Below are positions 1 to 13,000 of a stretch of 64,000 nt of DNA, piece after piece; position 1 is the stretch's first letter, and each line of letters opens with the position of its first letter. Below the pieces are notes generated by a model that saw only the letters and a list, made by a program, of their open reading frames with translations, did not search any database and was not told the origin of the DNA. The position numbers and the translations under genes are program-made. The DNA comes from Astrothelium macrocarpum (lineage: Eukaryota > Ascomycota > Dothideomycetes > Trypetheliales > Trypetheliaceae), in contig JAGEMR010000014.1 in assembly GCA_021030915.1 (NCBI GenBank), positions 1-64,000 on the forward strand, in the 5' to 3' direction.

Positions 1-904
1 AAAGTTTAAGTGGTTTTCTGGTGCGGAAAGTGACCGACTGACTGATATGACCGGCTGAGTGGTAAACCACGTTAATTGAATAATAAATAAAATTAATTTA
101 AATTAATTATAATATTTTAAAAAATTTATAAAATTTTTATATAATCAGAAAATATCAATTTTTAATTTTTAATAAATATAATAATCATTATTTTTTTAAA
201 TTCGATAATTATTATCAAAAAATAAATATTATTATTCTTTATATATATTTATATTCATTATATATTTTTCAATTTTTTGATATAAAATATTTTGATTTTT
301 TAAAATTTCATATAATAAAAAAATTAAATATTTAATATGATTTTAATTTATATATATTATAAAAGACAATTTTTTTTTTATTTTTAAAAAAATATTTTTT
401 ATTTTAATAAATAAAAAAAATATATAAATAGAATTTCGAATAATTGATTTTATTTTATATAATTCAGAATAAATGATTAATTATCTGAATTTTAAATTTA
501 GAATATTTATATCATCAAATTCTTATTTGATAAATATCATATTTATAAATTCAAATATATCTAAAATTATAAAAAATATAATATAAAATTTTATAAATCT
601 GAAATCTAGAATCATAAAATATCAAAATAATTCTCTAATTTAATTATACGATTTAATTAATATATAAATGAAAAATATTTTAAAATTAATATATAAATTA
701 ATATTATTAAAAATGAAAAATAAAAATCTTTATATGATAAATAAAATACTGAATAAATATCAAAAAATCAAAAAAATTTAATTATATATTAGCGGATTAT
801 TTAATATTTCAGAAATAAATATATTATAATCATAAAAAGATATTATTGAAATTAAAAAAAATGATATATATAAAAAGAATGATCGTATAAATGGCAAAAA
901 TCCG

Positions 905-951
905 CGCGTATGATATTATAATAATTGCAAATAATTTAGATATTATACGCG
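905..951. repeat. Imperfect inverted repeat in AT block
   Basis: Two arms beginning CGCGTAT and ending ATACGCG face each other around a short centre, with an AT-rich inner stem and a few mismatches. It is one of the few places in the AT block that keeps CpG dinucleotides. Confidence 0.5.
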
Positions 952-1043
952 AATATATCAGATAAATTTTTTAATCTCTGAAAAAGAGAATAGTGATTAA
1001 TTTTTATAATTGTAATATAATATTATTGTGTTGATAAAAAAAA

Positions 1044-1100
1044 AGTTCGTACGAATGCGGAACGGTGTTCCGCTCGCTATGTTGTTCCGCTCGCTATGCA
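1044..1100. repeat. GC island with hairpin and direct repeat
   Basis: A perfect 7-bp stem (GCGGAAC / GTTCCGC, loop GGT, 1057-1073) is followed by a 15-bp direct repeat, GTTCCGCTCGCTATG, at 1067-1081 and 1084-1098. The surrounding DNA is nearly pure AT. Confidence 0.6.
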
Positions 1101-3950
1101 GATACGTTATTTTATGATAATAAAATAATTGAATCGGCGATAAATTAAATGATCAGAATTTTTAAAATAATATAAATTTATCATCAAATTTATATCAGAA
1201 AAAGATAATTCTAAAATTGATATTTTAAATTAAAAATCGGATTATATAATAAAAGAAATTAAAAATTAAATAATTTTTCAGATCAATTAAAATAATACAT
1301 TATCAAAAAATTATAAAAAAATCAATATAATTCTGACCGTTTTTAAATAAAATCAGTAAATAAAATAATAAATCATGATTTTATCAGAAAAAATCAGAAA
1401 AATTATTAAAAAATATTATAATAAATTATTTTATAAATATTCAAAAATTATATAAATCATTAAAAATATCCAATGAAATTATTATTTCAAAAAAATGAAA
1501 AAATATATCTAAAATTATATTATTAAATATAAATCGTATTAAAAGAATAAATATAATATATAAATAAAAAAAAAACGATTATATTAATAGAATCATTATA
1601 TGAATTATTCGAATAAATTATTATGGATTTTATTATAAATTTATCAGAATCAGAAAATCCAATAATAAAATTAAAATATAATATAATTATGATTATTATG
1701 AATAAATTAATAAAATATATCATCATTAAATAATTCAAAAAAATGTATAAAATAATTCATATAATCGAATTATTATTTTAAAAATTAATTAAATATTTTA
1801 GAATTCTGATAAATATCATATCCAATAGAAATTGAAAATTTATATCAATTTATTAGAAAATAATTTTAAATAAATTCGGAATCAAATTAAAGATATTTAC
1901 GATATATTATAAAAAAACAAATGATCAGATAAAATATATAAATCAAATATTGGAATAATATTTAAAATATTATATAAATAATTAATAAAATAATTAGATA
2001 TCTTTATTATTTATAATATAATTAATATTGAATCAAAGAGTATTATTAATCATATAAAAAATATTAATAGAATATATTTTAAATTAGAATAATGAAAATT
2101 GAATTAGATAAAACATGAAAATATTTTTAGATCAAACGTAATAAAATATATTATATAAATTGGAAATTTTAATATAAATATAAAAAAATATCAAAAAAAA
2201 TAATCAATAGATATTAATCAGAAATAAAAAAATCAATATTTTCAGAAAAAATGGATTTTAATTAAAAAAGAAAGATAAAATATATTTATTTATCAAAAAT
2301 TTTAAAAATAAATTATTAATAAAAAAATTGGAATTAATTAAAATCAGATCATTTCTGATATAAGAATAAAAAGGATCAATAAATTTTAAATTGAAATTAT
2401 CATCAGATATCAAAATTTATCTAATATTTTATATATTCTTATTCTAATCAATAAACATAATAATATCATATTAAAAAATATTTTATTTTAAAATAAAAAA
2501 AATGAATTCGAAATTGAAAAAAATATAAATCATCATGATTATAAATATCTAATAAAATAAAAGAAATATTTATATATAAAAAATACGTAAAAAATTATAA
2601 TAATATTAAAAAAATATCAAAAAAAAATCCAAAAATATTATATTAAAAAAGAATGATATTAAAATATCTTTAAAAATGATGATTCATTTAATAATATATC
2701 ATTCATTTAGATTAGAAAATCCTAAATTAATGGAAAAAAATTCATAATGATATTCGTTATAAAATAATCCTCTTCAATCTTTTTTTATAATAAATTGAAT
2801 TCATATTCAATTTTCATTTTCACATATTTTTTAATCTAATGAAGAATTTTTTTATTTTATAATAAACGAATTAATATTTACGTCAATTTTTTTTCATTAT
2901 TTTTAATATATTTTCGATATTTTTCACAAATCTTATTTAATAACAATTAGAATAAATTAACACATTTACGATCATTTTTCATATATTCAGAATATTTTAA
3001 ATAAAAATCTATTATAATATAAATCAATTTCTAAAATAAATAATAATTATAAAAAATAAAAATAGAAGAATCAAAATATATAATTTCTGAAATAAGACGA
3101 TAATAATCGGAAAAAAAATAAAATGATATTTTTATCGAAAATAATAAAATTCCACGAATTTATAATATATAAAAATATATAATTAAAAAAGGAGAATAAT
3201 ATTATGATATTATAATAATATAAATATATGATGATTAATCAATATGATTATTATATATAATTCATTCAAAAATTCATAAATTCATTAGAAAAATCGTGAA
3301 TATCTTTTTTTTTTTAATAAAATTTATTTTAATGATTATGAGAATTATCACAATATCAATGAATAATTCAAATATATAAAAATCCAATAAAATCAGTCAT
3401 AATTTTATCGTATTCAAAATCATTTTTTAAATTAATTTTTAATAACATTTTCAGTAGAATTTTGAATTATCAAATCATAAATTATATTATTTCTTGTTAA
3501 TTCAGTCCTTTATCAATTCATTTTAGAAGCCACCTTGATCCCAAGTAGATTTGACCCCAAGGATACCTAGGATCATAACAAATATAATAAAAAGAGGTTC
3601 GTAAAATTCAGTTATAAATTAATAAATAAATTGAAATTGAATAAAAAATAAAACGAAAACGCATCTGATAGAAAATTCAATAATAATGAAAAAAAAAAAA
3701 GAATTATTCGGCGGTAATAAAAAAAAAAAGATTATTGAATAATAAATTGTGAATAAACAATTCCATATAAAAATATATCAAATAAAACGGAATCAAAAAA
3801 TTCAAAAGTAATTATTAAATGAGGTTCAAAATATGGTATATATAAATGCGGAAATTTTAAATGGGACGGAAGGAATTTTTTATTTAAATCATTCAGAACG
3901 ATAAATATAATTTTCATAATATTTTCGAAATTAATTTTAATGAATTAAAT

Positions 3951-4463
3951 TAAATATAAAATTGAGAATTATTGATTATATGTAATTTCATTTCATTATC
4001 TAATATGGTTATGGAGATAATTAATTCTGAATATTTGGTGGTGAGAATTAATTTGAATATGCATTGTGTGGGACCGTGCACACGGTGGTGGATACTCCTA
4101 ATCGGATGTTTCGGCACGGTATGCGTACGTTCAGTTTTGGACGTGCCCATATTCCCACCATTCCCCATCAAGAAAATGCGGCTGAGGACGCTTAGGCCAC
4201 TTCTTGCAAAGATCGAACTCGGAATGTAACTATACCTCGCATGCTTCCACCTACCAAGTGCCGCCGCGGCACGGTAGGCATTGCGGACCATCAAAGATCA
4301 CCGAATATCGTCCGCTAGGGTGAGTTGGTAAGGTTGCGCAACACGATGCTTGCAAGCAATGTTCCGCCTGCGTCCTTCGTCTCCTTACTCGTTAAGATAT
4401 CACGTTACTCTCTTCATCAAGAGTTTTGCAAATACACATCAACAATCGAGAATAGAGCTCATT
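3951..4463. other. Transition zone, no gene
   Basis: Base composition climbs from the AT block to normal fungal levels. Short open stretches on both strands overlap each other and lack recognisable motifs. Nothing else is seen. Confidence 0.5.
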
Positions 4464-4770
4464 ATGTTCAAACTTCAATACCAGCGTCTTCAACAGTCCT
4501 CTGAAGATGAGAGTGCGGGTCACATGTCACAGGAGTCATTCGAGAGGGCACAGCCGATGGTTTTATGTGTTTTGTTTCCTATTCGCTGTCTCATTGATCC
4601 TAAACATCGTCAGTTTCTCAGAGAATATCCTGCAGTCCCAGTCTGCAACCCGCTCCGCTACGACAGCTTACGGTACGCAACAAGTAATTACCAGTTCAAG
4701 CAGCTTTTATGCTTACAATGATCTCAGCCGGCCTATCTTACAACACGCTCGTGGCGTGGACTCGACATGA
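4464..4770 (+). pseudogene. Fragment with cytosolic tail and one membrane segment, frameshifted
   Basis: From the ATG at 4464 the first frame gives about 30 polar residues (MFKLQYQRLQQSS onwards, ending near FERAQP). A one-base frame change around 4540-4555 then continues into a hydrophobic helix (WFYVFCFLFAVSLILN) and a Ser-rich tail that ends at 4770. A short polar N-tail followed by one membrane helix is the N-terminal layout of UstYa-like (DUF3328) proteins, but the diagnostic HxxHC motifs are absent, so this is only a guess. The fragment stops within a few bases of the truncated dehydrogenase that approaches from the other side, which suggests a rearrangement joint. It could equally be chance open sequence. 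Confidence 0.3.
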
Positions 4771-4773
4771 TGC

Positions 4774-5824
4774 TTAGAACAGCGACAACCGCACAGAAGA
4801 AACCAGCTTGAGTGCTTGATTGACTATATATCCTTCCTCTGGTTCGAGTTTGCTGTTGACGCATTCGTATCCGATCATGTCGCACACCCGCTTGACGCCA
4901 CCGGTTTCCAATTTGAGAATCTGATCCGCGGGATCTCCGTTCTTGAGGTCGATTGATATGGCACCGATCGAAGCAGCCTTCTCGAGACGAGCCTCAACGT
5001 GATCGATCGAGTATGCTTTGCTTGCACCACGGAGCAATGCAGAATAAGCCCCGAGTAAGCCGACCGGCCCAGCGCCAAATATGGCGACCACATCTCCGGC
5101 TTGGAAACTGGAAGATGTGATACCGGCCCATGCAGTACAGAAAATATCAGACAAGAACAGATAGTCGAATTCTTTGTCGAATCCATCGGGAACCTTGAGT
5201 ACAGTCGTGTCGGCGGAGGGAACTCTCACGTATTCAGCTTTTGATGTAAGTCCTCAAGTCTCATACGACAAGCTTTTCGGTTCACATACATTGGCATCCA
5301 CCCAGGTATTCACCAAAGAGCTGGCCTTCGCCATAACTACCCAACAGTTGAGGAACATCTGCCTCTCGTGGGATAGCATCGGGAACAACTACCCGATCGT
5401 GAAGCTTGACTTTGGAGACACGTTCACCGACTTCGACGACAATTCCGATCGCTTCATGTCCCATGACGTAGGGAACTTGCGGACCGCCGAGAAGGCCGTG
5501 ATAGGTATGGAGGTCACTTCCGCAGATTGCAGCTGTTGTCACGCGGACAATAATATCTCCTCCATTACCCGAAAGACGCGGCCGAGCAACCTCTTTCACA
5601 GACATCTGGTAAGGCTCGCCATCCCAGACTACACCTTTCATTTTGGCATTGGGGTTGTACCGCGCTGAAATCAATAGTCCCCCCGGGTTTGTTGTGTCAT
5701 TAGCAATAGTTGTCTTGGGAGCATTGGCTGGATATACAGGTGGTATCAAAGCCTTTGAGGTGGCTGTTTTTGTACGGTCTGTCATTGAACCGTAACTGAC
5801 GTCTCCATTGACGTTTGCTGACAT
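4774..5824 (-). pseudogene. Zinc-type alcohol/formaldehyde dehydrogenase, C-terminally truncated
   Basis: Two exons, 5824-5290 and 5237-4774, are joined by a 52-nt intron (5238-5289, GTATGT...AAAAG). They read as 332 residues of the MDR dehydrogenase superfamily, closest in feel to glutathione-independent formaldehyde dehydrogenases. The catalytic-zinc cysteine motif CGSDLHTYHG, the GHEAIG motif and the Rossmann motif GAGPVGLLGAY are all present. The protein ends abruptly after NQALKLV with a short unrelated tail, so roughly the last 70-90 residues of the usual 390-400, including part of the nucleotide-binding domain, are missing. The structural-zinc cysteine lobe is also not obvious. The break lies next to the fragment at 4464-4770. 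It may still be transcribed, but a working enzyme is unlikely. Confidence 0.75.
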
Positions 5825-7072
5825 GATGACCTCAAATTAGATTGATTGCAACTTAGATCAAATGATGACTTGATTGAGACAAAAACATTCGATCAAGTCG
5901 CTGTCTTTCGCCTTTATAAGCCTTCGACGCTCTCTAGCACGAGCTTAATCATGACACACTGATTTCCCGATTCGTTCGACCTGCGATCCTCTTTCATGGA
6001 TAATCGTGCTTTGACAGTAATAGCTGCTGACGCAGGCAGCCATTGACATTGAGCTGAACTTCTATCCCCTTGTGATCTTGAAGAGCTTTTTCTTGTTGGA
6101 CCGTAAGATAAGCCGGCATTGATTCACCGGTACGGAGTAGCTGAAAGGCTTTCTCGGAAGCTTCAAGACGAGCAGCGCACGACAAAACTCGAGCTCAAGA
6201 CTGGCCATTCGGAGTAGCACAAACAAGAAGGTATGATTGAATTGAGATGAAATCAGCGAACAACTTGGTCCTGCGTTCGATTTTAAGATTGCAATGGGGT
6301 CATCAATGTCAGCGGCATTGTTCCTACTCCGACAGCCATTCGTACGACGTGTCAAACTCGTGTTTAGAAGACATCCCTAATGGAAAAAAGGTCGCTGTGT
6401 GCTTATGGGAAAGTCCTCAACATCGTCTCATGTCAGAAAGGTGGAAGTGCACCAGACTGTCTATGTAGTTACCCCAGCTGGCTAATAACTTCAGGGGCCC
6501 ACAAATGGGATTAAACAAGGTCTAGGCAGGCCATAGCGGACCTGAGCAGCGTCTGAGCCAGCTTAAGCAGCGTCCGAACTAGCTCGGGCACGGCTTGAGC
6601 AGTACCTAAACTAACTTGAGTTGGCCTGAGAAGGAGAGCAGCCTGAGTATGAATTAAGCCGAAGTTGAGCCAGTAGCTTAGATTACCTTTTCTAGATCAG
6701 CGTTGATCTGACCCATATAGGTAATGAACGTGGTCGTTTTCATCTAAGGAAATAGACAATTTTTACACAGTCTTTTATTCAGACAGCTTGACTGCTAGCT
6801 TAACTGATCTTGCTATCCGTCGTCCAGCCTCGTATTGAACTCCGTTGGATTCCTGCTGTTTTCTGGCTCATTCGATACTGTAGCGAAAGATAAGACGAAT
6901 CCTCAAACCCACCTGCAGGCCTTGGTATTGCGGCACGACTGTAGCTGCAGCTGGGACGCGGTCCACCTGTTACTATATAGCTAGCTAATAGACTAATCCT
7001 CGTTTTTTTGGTCTCCTTTTGCAGAAATGGTTGGCCTAGCAGCATATTGGCTACTGAAGCACTATCTGCTGT
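5825..7072. other. Intergenic, decayed, with short tandem repeat
   Basis: A minus-strand stretch around 5994-6185 reads as a plausible hydrophilic helical peptide (ASEKAFQLLRTGE...) but has no clean start or partner exon. A degenerate tandem repeat lies at 6541-6645. On the minus strand 7072-6985 stays open just beyond the stop of the NLR pseudogene and may be its lost tail. Confidence 0.4.
6541..6645. repeat. Degenerate ~22-bp tandem repeat
   Basis: The two clearest copies share GAGCAGCGTCTGAGCCAGCT and AAGCAGCGTCCGAACTAGCT. Further weaker copies (TTGAGCAGTACC, TTGAGTTGGCCTGAG) follow at a similar spacing. Confidence 0.5.
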
Positions 7073-10000
7073 CTACGATGGATACCTTTTTGAAAACGCA
7101 TCAGAATGCTGGTTTAGTCCAGCTCTACTCCCCCTCCTGAAAGCCATGGTTGATTCCGCTCTCATCTTCGAAGTGTATCTGAACCTCTTGCCGAACTTCT
7201 CAAATGTGTCTAGAACGCGATGATAGTGTTTCCGCTCAGCACTCCCTTCTCTGTAATTGCACCGGTGGAAGACGTGGAGAAACATTTCCTCGTCGATATC
7301 TAAACCTGCATCATGTTGGAGGGGGAACTTTAGTGTATCTAGAGAGCCTGAGTACTCAAAAGCGTGGATAGCAATGTCATGCGGAATCGCGACAGTTTTA
7401 TCGAAAGCGAGCGGAAGCGGCAATAAGTCGCCTTTACCGTACGAGTTTGTTGCAGCATCAGGAACGGTCTTAGTGGTAGGACAGGCGTTTAGGTTGGTAT
7501 AGCTAAGAAGACACTTGAGACCTTCACGTCCCTCCGCCATGGCAAGCATACCCTCTGTAACTTTTAATTCGATGTTGCATTCCCAAAGCATATCAATGAT
7601 GTGCTTGGAGTTATCACTTCGTCGCGGTAGCAGGAGACCAAGGCGGTCCTAATGCAGAATACCACTCAAGACCTGCTGATTCGGTATCGCGTCGGAGCCA
7701 CGTTCCAGAAGTACTTGCATGCATTCGCGGTTGCGAGCAGATTGCAGGGTATCTGATGTGATAGTGAAGCTTCTGTCGTACTCAAGCCGCAAACGTAGGG
7801 CACTTGAATTAGACACGGCGTTGACGGTGTCGTTTGTCACCCTCGCGAATCGTCTCGTGTCCAAGATGAATTGTATCGTTCTGCTACTACTCCTGTTGCT
7901 CCGCCTGTCTTTGAGATAGGCAATCATCACTTGCTCAGTCATTATCTGGCTCCTGTTGAACTCAAGCAGCCGCCGCAATACTTCATCCACCCCCAATTGA
8001 TGATCCTGACGCTACTATAAGTAGGTCGTGCTCTGTTATACGCACACCTATGCCTGGTTTGAGCAAGATGCCAAGAACAAATTCTGTCCTGTCTCGGAGA
8101 CCTATATAGCCTCCTCGTTTATATGAATCGTTTCTCTCACTCAATACCACTAACAAAGGTGTCTTGCCTTGTGAATCAGCGGTATTATGATCCACCCCTT
8201 TATCTAGTGAAAGCTTGATAGCGGTGGTATTTTGCATTCTGTAAGCGGAAAGTAATGCCAGGATGTATATGCCTAACTCTGAGCTCAATGTATGACCTTC
8301 GCGTAGCGCGAGTTCCAGGATGATGTTATTTCCGCCCTCTAACGCTACAGCAAAGACCTTGCCAAAGTATCTACCTCTTGTCTCAATACGAGGACCATGG
8401 GTCAAGAGAAGGACGAATGTTGCCTCTACACCAGCAAATGCAGCGAGGCGCAAAGCAGTACCAAAAAGGCTAGACCGGGTGTCCGCTCACGCTCCATGGT
8501 CAATCAGCTTTAGGACAACTGCCTTGAAAGCATCTGTTGCATGATGATCATTTTGTTGAAGGCGGCATGGAACGTCTCTTCAACCCTCGGGGCGGGTAAA
8601 CCTACCGAGCGCAGGAATCGTGAGGCAGCTTCCAGTACAGCCAGAACGACACAGCCCAGTCGACTACACTTGCGAGACGGGTCGGTACCACGCGAAAGCA
8701 AGAGATCTACGACCTTTACATTTCCATAATATGCTGCGGCATGGAGTGGTAAACAACCGGTGCTGTCTTCACTGTTAGGATTCGCACCTTGCTCGAGTGC
8801 AAGGTGCGCAATTCTCTCACGCTTCCAAATGCATGCTGCAACCAATACATCTTGTGTACACTTCACGTAATTGGACATCATCTCTACAGCCGAGTCTGAG
8901 CCTGCACGAACCATGCGAGGCGCCCCCGCGCAAGCGTCTTCGAGATCACTACCGGAGAGTTTGTCGAGCAATACTTCCATCACCGAACAGTGGCCTTGCA
9001 GGCCAGCAGCAACAACCGCATTCAAGTCATTCTCCGAGTCCAAAATGCGGGCACCGTGGTCCAGAAGTTGATCTACCACCACGAGCTTCCCATTCGTGGC
9101 TGCTTCGGAAAGTGCAAAGTTAAGGCAGCGAGAAGGCAATGTGGGCAATGACTGAAGTAGAGCCTCGACGATGTTGCGATTGCCCCGACCTGCCGCCAAA
9201 ACAAGCCGGGATGGACCATGCTTGAAACGAGCCGTGGGATCTAAGCCATGGCTGAGCAGTAGATGCACAATGTCCTCGTCATCGTGGGCGATTGCCATAT
9301 GCAATGGGCTGCATTCCTCGTTGTCAATGAATCCGTACTGTCGCTTATGCTTGCCTTGCACTTGCACATTCGCTCCCCGGAGAATGAGTTTCTTGACAAG
9401 CTCCACACTTCCGCACCCACACGCAACAATGGGCGGATCTTGCACGTCCGGGTGCGATACGTCGGCCTTCGCACCAGCGTCAAGTAAATTCATGGCTAGC
9501 TGTGCATGGCCATGCTGAATTGCCAGCTGGAGAGGTGTTAGATCTTTCTCCTCGTATTCGGTATTCGTCTCGTCCCTGTAGGCAGAGTTCTTGATGACAT
9601 AAGTGTCAGATTTTGATGCCATCCGACGTGGGAGAAGCTGCGGACTACTACGTCGTTTCTTACTTGATGTCAGTTTAACGTTCGTTTTCGGATTATCTAG
9701 GAGTAGTCGTGCGGCTTCGAAGTGTCCACTTATCGCCGCTGCCCTTTATGCCGTTTGATGTTTTCCTTGTATCATGTTGGGATTGGCACCAGCGTGGATC
9801 AAGATCTTGATAATATCCGTGTGCCCAAAACGACAAGCCGCTTGAAGCGCAGTGCCGTAGTATAGGCCTGCAAAGTCTACGTCGACTTCCCTCTGAATAA
9901 GAAGCTCGACGCATGCTTTCTCGCCCACAACCGCGGCCATCTGAAGCAAGACGGCGAATTCTCTGTCTCTTGCTAGTATCGTAGGATCTCGTCTGAGTAG

Positions 10001-13000
10001 AAATGGGACCACTGCCCCTGGACCTTCCATGATGAATGTATGCAAGGAATCTGAAATGAATGAATAGCGGGACAGAAATTTCAAAGAAGCTTTCAGCAAC
10101 CGCTGCAGATCTTTGGTAATTAGCTTTTCGCCCGCACCTGCATTGAACAGTGTTCGTGTTACGGCCATGCTTTCCATCTCTCTATCAACCGCAGCATCAA
10201 GAACAGTATTCTCCCCTCTATAAAGGTTGACGTTTGCGCCTTTGCCAACCAGCCAAGCAACACACTTGGCTGAGCATACCTTGGCGGCTACGCAGAGCGG
10301 GTAGTTCTTTCCTCCTCCCAGAGCATTCATGTCGGAACCATTGTCCAGCAGAAGCCTCAAAATTCGTTCTCGGTTGGCCTGCTTTTCGCTCTGCTCGAAG
10401 CCGCAGACGAACGGATAGCTGCATGCATGGCGTTCCCCCTGCTGGACCTGGATTTGATTGAAGCGCTGCAGACAAGCTTGAAGCGCATTTACCGTATTAT
10501 GTTCAGCTGCAGAAGTCTCGGACTCGCTAGCGTACTCGTATTGCTCTGAATAGACTTGGGGGAAAAGAATCCCTTCATTTTCTTCCTCACTGTCATCGTC
10601 GTGCTCTTCTTCGACATTTCTGTAGAGTCCCCATCCAGCTGGTACTTGAGAGCTCCTCCGAGAAAGACGCCATCGGTCAAGGGATGGGATTTCCGCTGGA
10701 CCATTGACGTCTGTACCTGCAGAAATTAGGAAGACACATGCCGCATGTTGATCGTTCAAACATGCGATATTTAGTGCTTGTCGCCGAGTGGTTTCTAACT
10801 CCAATGCAGACGCATCTTTTCCGAGGAATTGAAGCAAGAGCTCCACGTTTCGGACATGACCATTGGCAGCTGCATGCCAGATGGCCTCTTCTATCCTTAA
10901 TTCCTTTGTCCAGTCACGCCCAAGAACGTCCAGTACGACACGCATCACATCAGTATGTCCAGAAGCTGCTGTGTTGAGCAAGCATTTCGAGACAAGAGAA
11001 GGTGACAGATACGTAGACTCTATAGCCTCGCTGATTACAAGCACTGATGCCGCGCTTCGAGATGAACAAACTTTCTTCAGTGCAGAACATAAAGTTCGCT
11101 GGAATAGTTGTTCCCATTTGTAGAGAACCAATTCCACCGTCTTAGTGTTTCCTGCCTTTGCTGCTGCCTTGAGCATCCGTGGCATTAACGCTTGTAGTTC
11201 CGACTCGGGACACGTTACGTTCCAAAGGTCTATGATTCTCAAGGTCACACCATATGACCCAGAGCAGGCATTGAGCAGAGCAGATCTTAGGAATTCCTGG
11301 TTTACGCTCTCACTCGGAGTGTGGCTAATGATGGTCTCAAACGATGATGAATCGCCGGTTCGAGCGACCGCTTCCAAGGCCCTCTGTAGCGACCGCATAT
11401 TCTCAATGCTAAACCGTAACATGGTATCAATGATATCAGAGTGACCTTTCTTTGCTGCCTCCAAAAGTGCAACTTCAAGCTCATTGCCATTGTTGTCAAG
11501 CAAATGCAGTTCCTCTCTGGCGTTGATAATATCCCGAACGACAGATAGATGTCCCAGAGACGCAGCAGCTTCGAGCGCAAAGTTTGGAAGCTCATCATAC
11601 ATATGGGTGGGCATTCGAGTCTTGTACGGGGTTGGTACAGGCTTATGTTTGGACAGATCAGGGTTTTCAACCAGTTGCAGAATATGTCCCATATCGAGGA
11701 AAAGGGGATCATTAGGAAGTTGTGATGATTCTCCATAACCTTCCGCTGCATATTTCCTACTTCGAAATCCATGTTCACGTGGACGGTGGGTAGGGGATGT
11801 CTCAGCAATTAAGTTTCTGGAAGGTGGTGTTGCCGCCTTACAAATTGGCACAGGGCGTGGCGAATGAAACGTGAAGCCGCTTTGCAAGAAGAGCATTACG
11901 ACGTCATGATGGCCTGCTTCTGACGCAGCATGGAAAGCATCCTTTGTATAGCCTTCGGCATATACATCTGCATGCGCATCAAGCAGGAGTTTGACAATAT
12001 CTTTGTGCCCGCGAAAGGCGGCAGCTTGCAGAGCAGTACCGTAAAAGTCGCCAACCAGATTGACATCAGCGCCATTCCTCATCAGCAGCTTTGCTACATT
12101 AGTGTTGCCCTTCATCGCAGCTGCGTGGAGTGCATTACCGTGGGATCCATTTGTATTGACATCAGCACCACGGTCGATGAGTGTGCGAACACTTGGCTCG
12201 TGTCCTATAAGGCAGGCGCTTCGCAATGGTGGTCCTAGAGGACCAGGGGCTTCAATTGCTAGCCCTACGTCCAACAGGAAACTTATTTGTTTCTGTGTAG
12301 CCGTAGGCTGCGGCGACTGCAATACTATCGCTTGGTAATATATCCGATACATTGGCGGCCTTCCGAGTTAGAAACCGTAAGCCAGCGACTTTCCCGCTGG
12401 AAATAGCTTTTGCAGCAGATGCCCTCTGCTTATCCAGCGTAACCTTTCCAAACTTTGGGTTCTTTTGCAGCAGTGTGATGACCTGCAAAAAGCCGGCCTG
12501 AGCTGCACCGGAGAGGATGGAATCATACACGTCTTGGCTGGAAATGATGCGATCGCTGTTGAGTAGGGCTAAGGCCGTGTCCTCCTGATCGCCTCGAAAA
12601 GTAGCATCAAATGCGGTCTTGTAGACATTACCTATCGTGATATCTGCGCCATGGGATAACAGTACTTCTACTGTAGCAATGCAGCCATGGAAGCAGGCAA
12701 CATGTAGCGGACTTCCATAGCTGCCACATTCCACATTGATGTTGGCGCCCCGTTCAATCATAGTTTGAACTACATCTTCTTTTCCGGCGTAAGAAGCTAG
12801 GTATAAAGGCGTATGTCCAGAAACGTTTCGTTGGTCCCAGACGAAGTCCGTCGACCAGTCGTGGTGCTCAATGAGCTTCTGTATACCGAAGACACTGAGA
12901 GCAAAAATCGGAGAGCTGCTCTCACTCAATGCAGCGTCAAGATGAGTCTTGTAAGGATGATCTCTTCGCAATGACTCTATGGTGTCTGCTATGGTCTGTA

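Larger units (their letters stand above)
1..3950. other. AT-rich gene-free block (RIP-like isochore)
   Basis: After about 80 bases of normal composition the sequence becomes almost pure A and T for nearly 4 kb, with stops in every frame; the longest open stretch is 71 codons of Ile/Asn/Tyr/Phe and is not a believable protein. Only small islands keep G and C, notably near 900-950, 1044-1100 and 3526-3585. TpA is abundant and C is rare. In Pezizomycotina such blocks usually come from repeat-induced point mutation of transposons, often near telomeres or centromeres. No open transposase, LTR or terminal repeat is visible, so the original element cannot be named. Composition returns to normal between about 3950 and 4050. 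Confidence 0.85.

Noticed and set aside
1523..1738. 71-codon minus-strand frame in the AT block
   Set aside because: Ile/Tyr/Asn/Phe content is what random AT-rich DNA gives.
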